Source of the DNA: an uncultured Megamonas sp.
GTDB lineage: Bacteria > Bacillota_C > Negativicutes > Selenomonadales > Selenomonadaceae
Direction of reading: 5' to 3'
Length of the DNA: 6,384 bases
Assembly: GCA_900556715.1 (NCBI GenBank)
Contig: USPM01000039.1
Coordinates: 1 to 6,384 of the forward strand
Position numbers and translations under genes: made by a program. Numbering within the stretch: position 1 is the first letter of the stretch; each line of letters opens with the position of its first letter. Below the pieces are notes generated by a model. It saw nothing but the letters and a program-made list of their open reading frames with translations, ran no database searches and was not told the origin of the DNA. Positions 1 to 5,645 of the stretch are shown in pieces.

Positions 1-40
1 CAAGCTTTTCCTTAGCTCTCCAATATAATATATACACACA

Positions 41-70
41 AAAAAAGACACGAAAAAACGTGTCTTTTTT
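41..70. terminator. Bidirectional intrinsic terminator
   Basis: A perfect 12-bp stem (AAAAAAGACACG at 41-52 pairing with CGTGTCTTTTTT at 59-70) closes on a 6-base A loop. The A run on one side and the T run on the other give a U-tract on either strand. It lies about 40 nt beyond the stop of the minus-strand PLP enzyme, so it should end that transcript. It would also suit a convergent plus-strand gene entering from the left, but bases 1-40 are too few to identify one. Confidence 0.85.
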
Positions 71-110
71 TGTATTTATATTGCATTTACTTCATATATT
101 ATTTATAAAC

Positions 111-1355
111 TCATTTATTTAAATCTTCTACCGCTTGACCTGCACCCATTATAGCAACTAAAGAATGTTCAAAAGTCAAGGCACCTTGAAGATATACATT
201 ATATGGTTCACGAATAGGGCCATCTGCACTGAGTTCAATAGAAGCACCTTGTACAAAAGTACCTGCTGCCATGATAACTTGATCTTCATATCCTGGCATA
301 TCCCAAGGTTCTGGAGCTGCATAAGAATCAACTGGAGAATATTTTTGAATTCCCTGACAAAAAGCAACTAATTTTTCTTTGCTACCCATTTCAATAGCCT
401 GAATAATATCATTTCTCTTTGTATCTGGTGCAGGTAATGTTTTAAATCCTAATAAATCAAAGAACGCAGCGGCAAAAATAGCAGATTTTACAGCCTGTGC
501 CACTACATGAGGAGCTAAAAACAAGCCCTGGAATAATAAGCGATTATTTGCAAGAGAAGCACCAAGTTCTGCTCCCATACCTGGAGCAGTCATACGATAA
601 GAAGCAAGCTCTACTAAATCTTTTCTACCTACAATATAGCCACCTGTCGGTGCAATCCCGCCACCTGGATTTTTAATTAAAGAACCTGCTATGATATCAG
701 CACCTACTTCAATAGGTTCTTTTGTATCCGTAAATTCACCGTAACAATTATCTACATAACAAATACAATCAGGATTGATTGCTTTGACAAATTTGCAAAT
801 TTCACCAATTTCATCAACGCTTAAACTTGGACGCATCATATAGCCACAAGAACGCTGAATAACTACCATTTTTGTTTTTGTAGTAATTTTTTCCTTAGCT
901 ACTTCAAAATCAACTCTGCCATCTTTTAAAGGAACTTCATCATACAAAATGCCAAATTCTTTAAGTGAACCTGGGCTATCTGTTGCATAACCAATTACTG
1001 TTTGCATAGTATCATATGGTGTTCCTGTAATATATATCAATTGATCACCAGGACGCAATATACCAAATAAAACAGTGGCTAAAGCATGTGTACCAGATAC
1101 AAATTGTGTACGTACTAAAGCCGCTTCTGCTTTGAAGACTTCTGCATATAATTCTTCAATTTTATTTCTACCAATATCATCATAAGCATATCCAGATGTT
1201 GTATTAAAATGTGCTTCAGACACTTTTACTTTTCTCATAGCATCAAGAATTTTTAAAGTATTAACTTCTGCAATTTCATCAGGACGTGCAAAATATTCTT
1301 TACATAAAGCTAAAGCTTTTTGTCTAGTTTCAATAATTTTTTCAGAAAATGCCAT
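111..1355 (-). CDS. Methionine gamma-lyase family / aluminium-resistance protein, PLP-dependent
   Basis: This 414-residue protein belongs to the Met_gamma_lyase (aluminium resistance protein, B. subtilis YnbB-like) family of fold-type I PLP enzymes. The family is predicted to perform beta- or gamma-elimination on sulfur amino acids such as cystathionine or methionine; the physiological substrate is poorly established and the aluminium-resistance label is historical. Visible family marks are GYAYDDIGR (55-63), VSGTHAL (86-92), LRPGDQL (100-106), TGTPYDT (110-116), YVDNCYGEF (200-208, where D202 should contact the PLP ring nitrogen), GSLIKNPGGG (224-233, where K228 is the likely Schiff-base lysine) and GPIREPYNVYLQG (379-391). 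The length is normal for the family and no signal peptide or membrane segment is seen, so it should be cytoplasmic. The ATG start is supported by AGGAG at 1362-1366, 6 nt upstream. A palindromic terminator separates it from rpmB, so it is probably transcribed alone. Confidence 0.9.
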   Translation of the reverse strand: MAFSEKIIETRQKALALCKEYFARPDEIAEVNTLKILDAMRKVKVSEAHFNTTSGYAYDDIGRNKIEELYAEVFKAEAALVRTQFVSGTHALATVLFGILRPGDQLIYITGTPYDTMQTVIGYATDSPGSLKEFGILYDEVPLKDGRVDFEVAKEKITTKTKMVVIQRSCGYMMRPSLSVDEIGEICKFVKAINPDCICYVDNCYGEFTDTKEPIEVGADIIAGSLIKNPGGGIAPTGGYIVGRKDLVELASYRMTAPGMGAELGASLANNRLLFQGLFLAPHVVAQAVKSAIFAAAFFDLLGFKTLPAPDTKRNDIIQAIEMGSKEKLVAFCQGIQKYSPVDSYAAPEPWDMPGYEDQVIMAAGTFVQGASIELSADGPIREPYNVYLQGALTFEHSLVAIMGAGQAVEDLNK

Positions 1356-1403
1356 TTTTTTCTCCTACTATTCTTTTTTATTAATTATCCAATATTTATT
1401 TTA

Positions 1404-1430
1404 CTTATAATATTAATTTTATGTTAGCAA
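1404..1430 (-). promoter_or_regulatory. Weak candidate promoter for the PLP enzyme gene
   Basis: On the minus strand TTGCTA (1425-1430) and TATAAG (1404-1409) are separated by 15 bp, shorter than the ideal 17. The -35 box abuts the palindromic terminator that ends rpmB, so a promoter for the PLP enzyme has to lie in this short AT-rich stretch if the terminator is efficient. Such AT-rich DNA throws up box-like matches easily, hence the low confidence. Confidence 0.3.
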
Positions 1431-1471
1431 TAAAAAATAAGCTGCTTAATATTAAGCAGCTTATTTTTTAT
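1430..1471. terminator. 42-bp perfectly palindromic terminator after rpmB
   Basis: The 42 bases form an uninterrupted palindrome with 21-nt arms and an AATATT centre. Its inner core GCTGCTTAATATTAAGCAGC (1441-1460) is flanked by A and T runs, giving a long hairpin with a U-tract on both strands. It starts 17 nt beyond the rpmB stop, so it should end the rpmB transcript on the minus strand and insulate the PLP enzyme gene from it. Confidence 0.85.
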
Positions 1472-1488
1472 AATGTCCGTTAAGACCA

Positions 1489-1677
1489 TTAAGCACGCTG
1501 GATTTTACCAGAACGCATGCAGCTAGTGCAAACATTAACACGTTTAACTTCACCGTCAACAACAGCACGTACACGCTGAATGTTTGGTTTCCAAGTGCGT
1601 TTAGTTTTTAAATGAGAATGGCTTACATTCATTCCTGCTCTTTCACCTTTAGCGCAGATTTCGCAAACATTTGCCAT
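1489..1677 (-). CDS. rpmB: 50S ribosomal protein L28 (bL28), zinc-binding form
   Basis: This 62-residue protein is ribosomal protein bL28 of the large subunit. Family sequence is seen in SHSHLKTKRTWKPNIQ (19-34) and in the C-terminal VNVCTSCMRSGKIQRA (47-62). It has two CxxC pairs (C5/C8 and C50/C53), the zinc-ribbon 'C+' version of L28; many bacteria also hold a C- paralogue used under zinc starvation, and none is seen here. Length is normal for Firmicutes. The start is fixed by an excellent Shine-Dalgarno, TAAGGAGGTG on the minus strand at 1684-1693, with 8 nt between AGGAGG and the ATG. Codon choice is somewhat less AT-biased than in neighbouring genes, as expected of a highly expressed ribosomal gene. 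It seems to be monocistronic, with a terminator immediately downstream and a possibly long leader upstream. Confidence 0.97.
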   Translation of the reverse strand: MANVCEICAKGERAGMNVSHSHLKTKRTWKPNIQRVRAVVDGEVKRVNVCTSCMRSGKIQRA

Positions 1678-1770
1678 TTAGCACACCTCCTTAAGGAATG
1701 GAAGATAGAAAATAATTACTAAGTCATGAACTGCCTTCTATAATAATAACCATAATTTGCATTATATATT

Positions 1771-1797
1771 ATTATAGTTGACTTCTTGCTTCATCAA
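1771..1797 (-). promoter_or_regulatory. Candidate proximal promoter for rpmB
   Basis: On the minus strand TTGATG (1792-1797) precedes a consensus TATAAT (1771-1776), but the spacer is only 15 bp. It would start transcription near 1764 and give rpmB a leader of about 87 nt. The short spacer makes it weaker than the distal candidate at 1921-1950. The -10 box overlaps the stop of the possible 39-codon ORF. Confidence 0.35.
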
Positions 1798-1891
1798 ATT
1801 CGTTACCTACTATCTCCACAAGCTTAAATTCGGGTTGTTCGTGCCCTATTGTCTTGACGACTACATATTTATTATATCTAATAAAAATCAT
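1772..1891 (-). CDS. Possible 39-residue small ORF or gene remnant in the rpmB leader
   Basis: I do not recognise this ORF. It starts at ATG 1889-1891 and ends in TAA at 1772-1774, on the same strand as rpmB and 94 nt upstream of it. The C-terminal half (EFKLVEIVGNEFDEARSQL) is mixed, charged and protein-like, and about half of its last 30 codons begin with G, which is a coding-type bias unlike the surrounding AT-rich DNA. Against it, no Shine-Dalgarno precedes the ATG. Its codons (AAG, AGA, CTT, GAG, CAC, CCC) also differ from the AAA/GAA/CGT habit of neighbouring genes. It could be a leader peptide, an unannotated small protein, or the tail of a decayed or displaced gene. Chance is also possible at this length. 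Confidence 0.25.
   Translation of the reverse strand: MIFIRYNKYVVVKTIGHEQPEFKLVEIVGNEFDEARSQL
1854..1882 (+). promoter_or_regulatory. Doubtful upstream plus-strand promoter
   Basis: TTGACG (1854-1859) and TCTAAT (1877-1882) with a 17-bp spacer resemble a sigma-A promoter. It would give nadE a leader of about 170 nt. It faces the minus-strand promoter at 1921-1950, and a better-placed candidate exists at 1992-2020, so this match may be chance. Confidence 0.25.
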
Positions 1892-1920
1892 GTCGTACTT
1901 TTAAAAAACACAGTGCTAAC

Positions 1921-1950
1921 ATTATATCATAGAAGGAATTTAAATTGCAA
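1921..1950 (-). promoter_or_regulatory. Strong candidate distal promoter for rpmB
   Basis: Read on the minus strand, TTGCAA (1945-1950) is followed after 18 bp by a perfect TATAAT (1921-1926) preceded by TGA, an extended -10 element. This is the best sigma-A-type match in the intergenic region. Predicted transcription starts near 1914, giving rpmB a leader of about 237 nt that spans the small ORF at 1772-1891. It stands back to back with the plus-strand nadE promoter, 41 bp away. Confidence 0.55.
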
Positions 1951-1991
1951 GCATTTTATTTACATATATCTCTATTTATCTGCCCAATTAC

Positions 1992-2020
1992 TTGTAAATC
2001 AATACAATTCGTGCTATTGT
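1992..2020 (+). promoter_or_regulatory. Candidate promoter of the nadE-rsmD-coaD operon
   Basis: TTGTAA (1992-1997) and TATTGT (2015-2020) are 17 bp apart, and TGc directly before the -10 makes it an extended -10 promoter. Transcription would begin near 2027, leaving a leader of about 32 nt with the nadE ribosome binding site. Inverted repeats built on TTGTA/TACAA overlap both boxes and could be an operator. Confidence 0.5.
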
Positions 2021-2058
2021 AGTAACATAATTATTTAAATAATAAAGGCGGTTATTTT

Positions 2059-3957
2059 ATGGTAAAAATCTGTTTCAGCCAAATTGATGTTGAACCAGGT
2101 CATCCTGACCTAAATGTAGAGCGTATGCTTCAAGCAATTGCTGAAGCTAAAAAAAATAATACAGATATTATAATTTTCTCTGAAATGTGTATCCCTGGAT
2201 ATTTATTAGGTGATACTTGGGAACAAACAGCATTTTTAAAGGATTGCTTGAGCTATGGTGACGATATTATCGCAGCTTCTCAAGATATTTGTATCATTTT
2301 TGGTAATATTGCTGTTGACTGGGATAAGAAAAATACTGATGGTCGCGTTCGTAAATATAATGCTTTATATACAGCCTATAATGGTAAATTAATCAAACCT
2401 GAAAAATCTCCATATCCATTTGTCATCAAAACTCTATTTCCAAATTATCGTGAATTTGATGATAGTCGCTATTTCTTTAGTCTTCAAAGTTTAGCTAATG
2501 AATTAAAAACTGATTTGACTGATATTTTATCTCCTGTAAAAGTAAATATCAAAGGTCAAGATCTAAATTTAGGCTGTATCTTATGTGAAGATGGTTGGAG
2601 TGATGATTATGCTTTTGCTCCAATTGATATACTCTGTCAGAATTATAAATTAGATATGTTGATCAATATATCTGCCTCTCCTTATACTTTTGGCAAAAAT
2701 AATAAACGCCATCGTGTATTCGCAAAACAGGCAAAAGACAATAATATTCCTTTAATATATGTAAATAATATTGGTATTCAAAATAATGGTAAGACTATTT
2801 ATACTTTTGATGGTTCTAGTACTGTTTATGATGAAAACGGAAATATCATTGCAGCTTGCCCTGCTTACAAAACTAAAAATAATTATATAGAATTACTTCA
2901 TAATAATACTTATAATCCACTTCCAGTACCTCAAAAAGATGATATTTCTAATATTTATCAAGCATTACATTATGGTATCAAAAAATTCCTTAAAAATATT
3001 CATATGCAAAAGGTAGTCATCGGTATCTCTGGTGGTATTGATTCTGCCGTTGCCTCTGCTCTTTATGCAGATATCTTAGGTGCTGAAAATATCACTCTAA
3101 TTAATATGCCTAGTAAGTTTAACTCTGCTACAACAAAAGGTCTTTCTAGTCAATTAGCTAATAATTTAGGCTGTAATTATGCTATCGTGCCAATTCAAGA
3201 AGTTGTTGATTTTACTGTAAATCAATTTGAACATACTGATATTACTAATTTAGCTACTAATGATGTTCATAAAGTACAAGTATCTTCTTTTGTCAAAGAA
3301 AATATCCAAGCTCGTGACCGCTCAGCTCGCATTTTAGCTGGCATGGCAGCTAGCATTGGTGGTGGCTTTACTTGTAATGCTAATAAAGCAGAAACTACAG
3401 TCGGCTATTCCACTTTATATGGTGACCAATCTGGATTTTTAGCTGGTCTTGCCGATTTATGGAAATATCAAGTATATGAATTAGCACATTATCTAAATGA
3501 ACATGTATATAAACGTGAGGTAATCCCTCAAGGCATCATTGATATCGTCCCTAGTGCTGAACTTTCTAGTGAACAAGATGTAGATGCTGGCAAAGGCGAT
3601 CCTATTAAATATCCATATCATGATTATCTATTCCGTGCTTTTGTCGAAAGCTGGCAAAAAATCACTCCAGAAGATATTCTTCTTTGGTATAGTGAAAAAA
3701 CATTAGAAGAACATATTGGTTGTGAAATAGGTCTTGTAGATAAATATTTTGCTACAGCTAAAGATTTCATCAGCGATTTAGAACGCTGGTGGAATTTATT
3801 CACAGGAATGGCTATAGCTAAACGCATTCAAGCACCACCTATTTTAGCTATAAGTCGTCGTGCTTATGGCTTTGATCATCGCGAATCTCAAAATGGCCCA
3901 TATTATACAAGAGCATATAAACAATTAAAAGCTAAACTATTAGGTGATAACTTATGA
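2059..3957 (+). CDS. nadE: Glutamine-dependent NAD+ synthase
   Basis: This 632-residue two-domain enzyme makes NAD+ from nicotinic acid adenine dinucleotide, ATP and glutamine-derived ammonia, the last step of NAD synthesis, in the cytoplasm. Residues 1 to about 270 are a nitrilase-type glutaminase domain with the expected Glu-Lys-Cys triad: E42 in FSEMCIPGY, K124 in IKTLFPNY and nucleophile C176 in LCEDGW. Residues from about 300 are the synthetase domain, with the ATP-pyrophosphatase loop SGGIDS (324-329) and the NAD synthase segment NKAETTVGYSTLYGD. After that segment the sequence reads DLWKYQVYELA, where many NadE proteins have a DVPK-like stretch, suggesting a divergent subfamily. Length is normal for the two-domain type. 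The ATG is supported by AAAGGCGG (2044-2051), 7 nt upstream. It heads a plus-strand operon, and its TGA overlaps the rsmD start, implying translational coupling. Confidence 0.95.
   Translation: MVKICFSQIDVEPGHPDLNVERMLQAIAEAKKNNTDIIIFSEMCIPGYLLGDTWEQTAFLKDCLSYGDDIIAASQDICIIFGNIAVDWDKKNTDGRVRKYNALYTAYNGKLIKPEKSPYPFVIKTLFPNYREFDDSRYFFSLQSLANELKTDLTDILSPVKVNIKGQDLNLGCILCEDGWSDDYAFAPIDILCQNYKLDMLINISASPYTFGKNNKRHRVFAKQAKDNNIPLIYVNNIGIQNNGKTIYTFDGSSTVYDENGNIIAACPAYKTKNNYIELLHNNTYNPLPVPQKDDISNIYQALHYGIKKFLKNIHMQKVVIGISGGIDSAVASALYADILGAENITLINMPSKFNSATTKGLSSQLANNLGCNYAIVPIQEVVDFTVNQFEHTDITNLATNDVHKVQVSSFVKENIQARDRSARILAGMAASIGGGFTCNANKAETTVGYSTLYGDQSGFLAGLADLWKYQVYELAHYLNEHVYKREVIPQGIIDIVPSAELSSEQDVDAGKGDPIKYPYHDYLFRAFVESWQKITPEDILLWYSEKTLEEHIGCEIGLVDKYFATAKDFISDLERWWNLFTGMAIAKRIQAPPILAISRRAYGFDHRESQNGPYYTRAYKQLKAKLLGDNL
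3942..3957 (+). promoter_or_regulatory. rsmD ribosome binding site and ATGA coupling overlap
   Basis: AGGTGA (3942-3947) lies within the last codons of nadE, 6 nt before the rsmD ATG at 3954-3956. That ATG overlaps the nadE stop TGA (3955-3957) in an ATGA junction. This is the usual arrangement for termination-reinitiation coupling. Confidence 0.75.
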
Positions 3958-4526
3958 GAATAATCACAGGTTCAGCTCGTGGGGCAAAATTAAAAGCCCC
4001 TAAAGGGCAAAATACACGACCTACAGCTGATAGAATAAAAGAATCTTTATTCAATATATTAGGCTCTTTTATTTATGATAAAAATGTTTTAGATTTATTT
4101 TCTGGAACTGGTAATTTATCTTTAGAAGCACTCAGCCGAGGTGCTAATCATGCCATTATGGTAGATTGCTCATTAGATAGTATTTCTACTATTAAATTTA
4201 ATGCTACACATACAAAGCTCATAGATAAATCTACTATTTTAAAAGCTGATGTATTTTCTACGATAAAAAAATTACATCTAAAGCAAAAAAAATTTGATAT
4301 AATATTTTGTGACCCACCATATCATCAAGATTTATGCTTAAAAGTTTTGCAAATGCTCCATGAATATCCTTTATTAACTGAAGATGGTATAATTATCATG
4401 GAACATGCTATTGAAGATAATCTTCCTTCAGATTTTCACCAATATACTTTATTGCGTAATCAAAAATATGGTTCCACTACACAAATCAGTATTTATGAAT
4501 TAAAATCAAATAAAAGTGAGGATTAA
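3954..4526 (+). CDS. rsmD: 16S rRNA (guanine(966)-N(2))-methyltransferase
   Basis: This 190-residue SAM-dependent methyltransferase should add N2-methyl to G966 (E. coli numbering) of 16S rRNA in the 30S subunit. The RsmD N-terminal signature is clear: MRIITGSARG (1-10) and RPTADRIKESLFNIL (22-36). The Rossmann SAM-binding motif VLDLFSGTGNLSLEALSRGA spans 45-64, and the catalytic N-methyltransferase motif DPPY is at 120-123. Length matches the family (about 180-200). No signal or membrane segment is present. The start overlaps the nadE stop by 4 bp, and the stop is followed by coaD after 3 nt. The rsmD-coaD pairing is common in Firmicutes and other bacteria, which supports both calls. Confidence 0.95.
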   Translation: MRIITGSARGAKLKAPKGQNTRPTADRIKESLFNILGSFIYDKNVLDLFSGTGNLSLEALSRGANHAIMVDCSLDSISTIKFNATHTKLIDKSTILKADVFSTIKKLHLKQKKFDIIFCDPPYHQDLCLKVLQMLHEYPLLTEDGIIIMEHAIEDNLPSDFHQYTLLRNQKYGSTTQISIYELKSNKSED

Positions 4527-4529
4527 CTT

Positions 4530-5027
4530 ATGACTATTGCTATCTGTCCTGGAAGTTTTGACCCTGTAACCAATGGGCATATTGATATATTTGAACGAGC
4601 TTCTAAAATGTTTGATGAAGTAATTGTCGGCGTTTTCAATAATATAAATAAACATCCTTTATTTACAGTTGATGAACGTGTGGCATTATTAAAACAAGCT
4701 ACTGCTCATATACCAAATGTTAAAGTCGATTGTTTCGCTGGTCTGCTCGCTGATTATGCACATCAAAAAAATGCTCATGTAATTGTTCGCGGTCTACGCG
4801 ATGCCAATGACTTTCTCTATGAATTTCCACGTGCTATGCTCATTAAAAACATGGCTCCAGATATTGAAAATATCTTTTTGACTACTGATAATAAATATTA
4901 TCATGTATCTTCATCTGCAATTCGCGAATTAGCACAATTCGGTGGAGATATCACTCATTTAGTTCCTCATTGTGTAGAACTCGCTATTCATGAAAAAATC
5001 AAACGAGTACCTACATCAATAAAATAA
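4530..5027 (+). CDS. coaD: Phosphopantetheine adenylyltransferase (PPAT)
   Basis: This 165-residue enzyme transfers AMP from ATP to 4'-phosphopantetheine to form dephospho-CoA, the penultimate step of CoA synthesis. The nucleotidyltransferase motif is CPGSFDPVTNGHIDI (6-20), with T14 and H17 as the conserved T/HxGH residues. RGLRDANDFLYEF follows at 87-99, and the second nucleotide-binding motif HVSSSAIRE lies at 125-133. Length is usual (about 160), and family members act as cytoplasmic hexamers. The start is supported by GAGGA (4518-4522), which overlaps the end of rsmD and stands 7 nt before the ATG. It is in one operon with nadE and rsmD, so NAD and CoA synthesis would be co-expressed. 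Confidence 0.96.
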   Translation: MTIAICPGSFDPVTNGHIDIFERASKMFDEVIVGVFNNINKHPLFTVDERVALLKQATAHIPNVKVDCFAGLLADYAHQKNAHVIVRGLRDANDFLYEFPRAMLIKNMAPDIENIFLTTDNKYYHVSSSAIRELAQFGGDITHLVPHCVELAIHEKIKRVPTSIK

Positions 5028-5053
5028 TTATAAATTATAGAGGTAAAATTATT

Positions 5054-5548
5054 ATGGATTTATTAGACTCCCTTAATGAATTACAAGAACTTGTAGCTAA
5101 TTCCTCTCGCTTTCTTTTAACTAATAAATGTTTAGTAAACGAAGAAGAACTCATTCGTCTTATAGATAATATTCGCAAAGAATGGCCATCTGCACTAAAA
5201 GAAGCAGAAGAAATCAATGCTAATCGAGATAAAATAATCGAAGATGCCCGTACAGAAGCAAAAAATATCATTGAACAAGCAAAAGTATATGCTCAAAAGA
5301 AAGCTTCTGAAAATGAAATCACTTTAGCTGCTGAAGCTAAAGCTAAAGAAATCTTAGAAAAAACATATAAACATTCAGAATCCATGCGTAATGATTCTGT
5401 TCAATATGCTGAACAAGTATTTGACCATATGAGTGTTTATATCCAAAACATTTTAAATACTGTTCAAGTAGCTAAAAATGGACTTCAACATGTAGGAATT
5501 CCTGAAAAAGAAGAAACTGACGAAAAGCAAAAAACTACTGAACAATAA
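5054..5548 (+). CDS. Coiled-coil protein of the coaD-linked 'ATPase'/V-type subunit H-like family
   Basis: This 164-residue protein has no assigned function. Residues 1-44 form a short helical head with family-like MDLLDSLNELQELV and VNEEELIRLIDNIRKEWP. From about 45 to 145 it is a long, charged, Ala/Glu/Lys-rich helix with heptad character, similar to F-type ATPase b subunits and DivIVA-like stalks. Residues 150-164 are a polar tail rich in Glu, Lys and Thr. There is no signal peptide or membrane segment and no P-loop, so the 'ATPase' and 'V-type H subunit' names given to relatives in databases reflect coiled-coil similarity only. From memory, homologues of this length and N-terminal pattern often sit just after coaD in Clostridia and Negativicutes. 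AGAGGT (5039-5044) stands 9 nt before the ATG. The gap after coaD is 26 nt with no terminator, and a terminator follows this gene, so it is probably the last gene of the operon. Confidence 0.75.
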   Translation: MDLLDSLNELQELVANSSRFLLTNKCLVNEEELIRLIDNIRKEWPSALKEAEEINANRDKIIEDARTEAKNIIEQAKVYAQKKASENEITLAAEAKAKEILEKTYKHSESMRNDSVQYAEQVFDHMSVYIQNILNTVQVAKNGLQHVGIPEKEETDEKQKTTEQ

Positions 5549-5550
5549 AA

Positions 5551-5577
5551 TTGATTATTACTTGTATATATTATATT
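5551..5577 (+). promoter_or_regulatory. Weak candidate promoter for the radical-SAM gene, overlapping a terminator
   Basis: TTGATT (5551-5556) and TATATT (5572-5577) are 15 bp apart, shorter than ideal. The predicted start near 5584 falls inside the 5' arm of the terminator hairpin, so a transcript begun here would lack part of that arm and could escape termination. The boxes are weak and lie in very AT-rich DNA. Confidence 0.25.
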
Positions 5578-5579
5578 TT

Positions 5580-5625
5580 AAAGCTACTGTATAAAAAACA
5601 ATCTTTCTTATACAGCAGCTTTTTT
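5580..5625 (+). terminator. Intrinsic terminator of the nadE-rsmD-coaD operon
   Basis: The stem is AAAGCT (5580-5585) plus CTGTATAA (5587-5594), pairing with TTATACAG (5608-5615) plus AGCTTT (5617-5622), with a single A/C mismatch and a 13-nt loop. Six T residues end the 3' arm (5620-5625). It lies 31 nt after the stop of the coiled-coil gene and only 20 nt before the next start codon. Confidence 0.8.
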
Positions 5626-5630
5626 CATGA

Positions 5631-5638
5631 AGAAAGGA
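5631..5638 (+). promoter_or_regulatory. Ribosome binding site deciding a TTG start
   Basis: AGAAAGGA stands 7 nt before TTG 5646-5648. An in-frame TGA at 5628-5630 excludes any start further upstream, and the first in-frame ATG comes only after about 42 codons, inside conserved sequence, so TTG is the most reasonable start. Confidence 0.75.
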
Positions 5639-5645
5639 TATTAAA

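Larger units (their letters stand above)
1678..2058. other. Gene-poor divergent intergenic region between rpmB and nadE
   Basis: These 381 bases separate two divergently read genes. They contain the rpmB and nadE ribosome binding sites, two candidate minus-strand promoters, one good and one doubtful candidate plus-strand promoter, and a possible 39-codon minus-strand ORF. The Shine-Dalgarno of rpmB sits next to an 8-bp palindrome CCTTAAGG (1689-1696). The plus strand is open for 86 codons at 1778-2038, but the translation is low-complexity, has no ribosome binding site and is explained as the antisense of the small minus-strand ORF plus AT-rich promoter DNA. Confidence 0.6.

Noticed and set aside
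1..40. Tail of a convergent plus-strand gene at the left edge
   Set aside because: Stops occur in two frames (13-15 and 26-28), but there are too few codons to support a gene.
165..371. Small ORFs on both strands within the PLP enzyme gene
   Set aside because: They lie wholly inside a well-supported gene in other frames and have no family resemblance.
1772..1891. Reading the small ORF as a dodecin because of KLVEIVG
   Set aside because: In dodecins the similar motif is near the N-terminus and is followed by a longer conserved helix and strands that are absent here.
1778..2038. 86-codon plus-strand ORF before nadE
   Set aside because: Low-complexity translation rich in Tyr, Ile, Leu, Asn and Cys, no ribosome binding site, and it runs across the candidate promoters; it is antisense to the small minus-strand ORF and AT-rich DNA.
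3624..3827. 67-codon minus-strand ORF within nadE
   Set aside because: Antisense shadow of the conserved NAD synthase domain.
5035..5271. 78-codon minus-strand ORF, rich in Ser
   Set aside because: Antisense shadow of the coiled-coil gene; Ser/Ile/Leu richness mirrors the Glu/Lys/Ala codons on the other strand.
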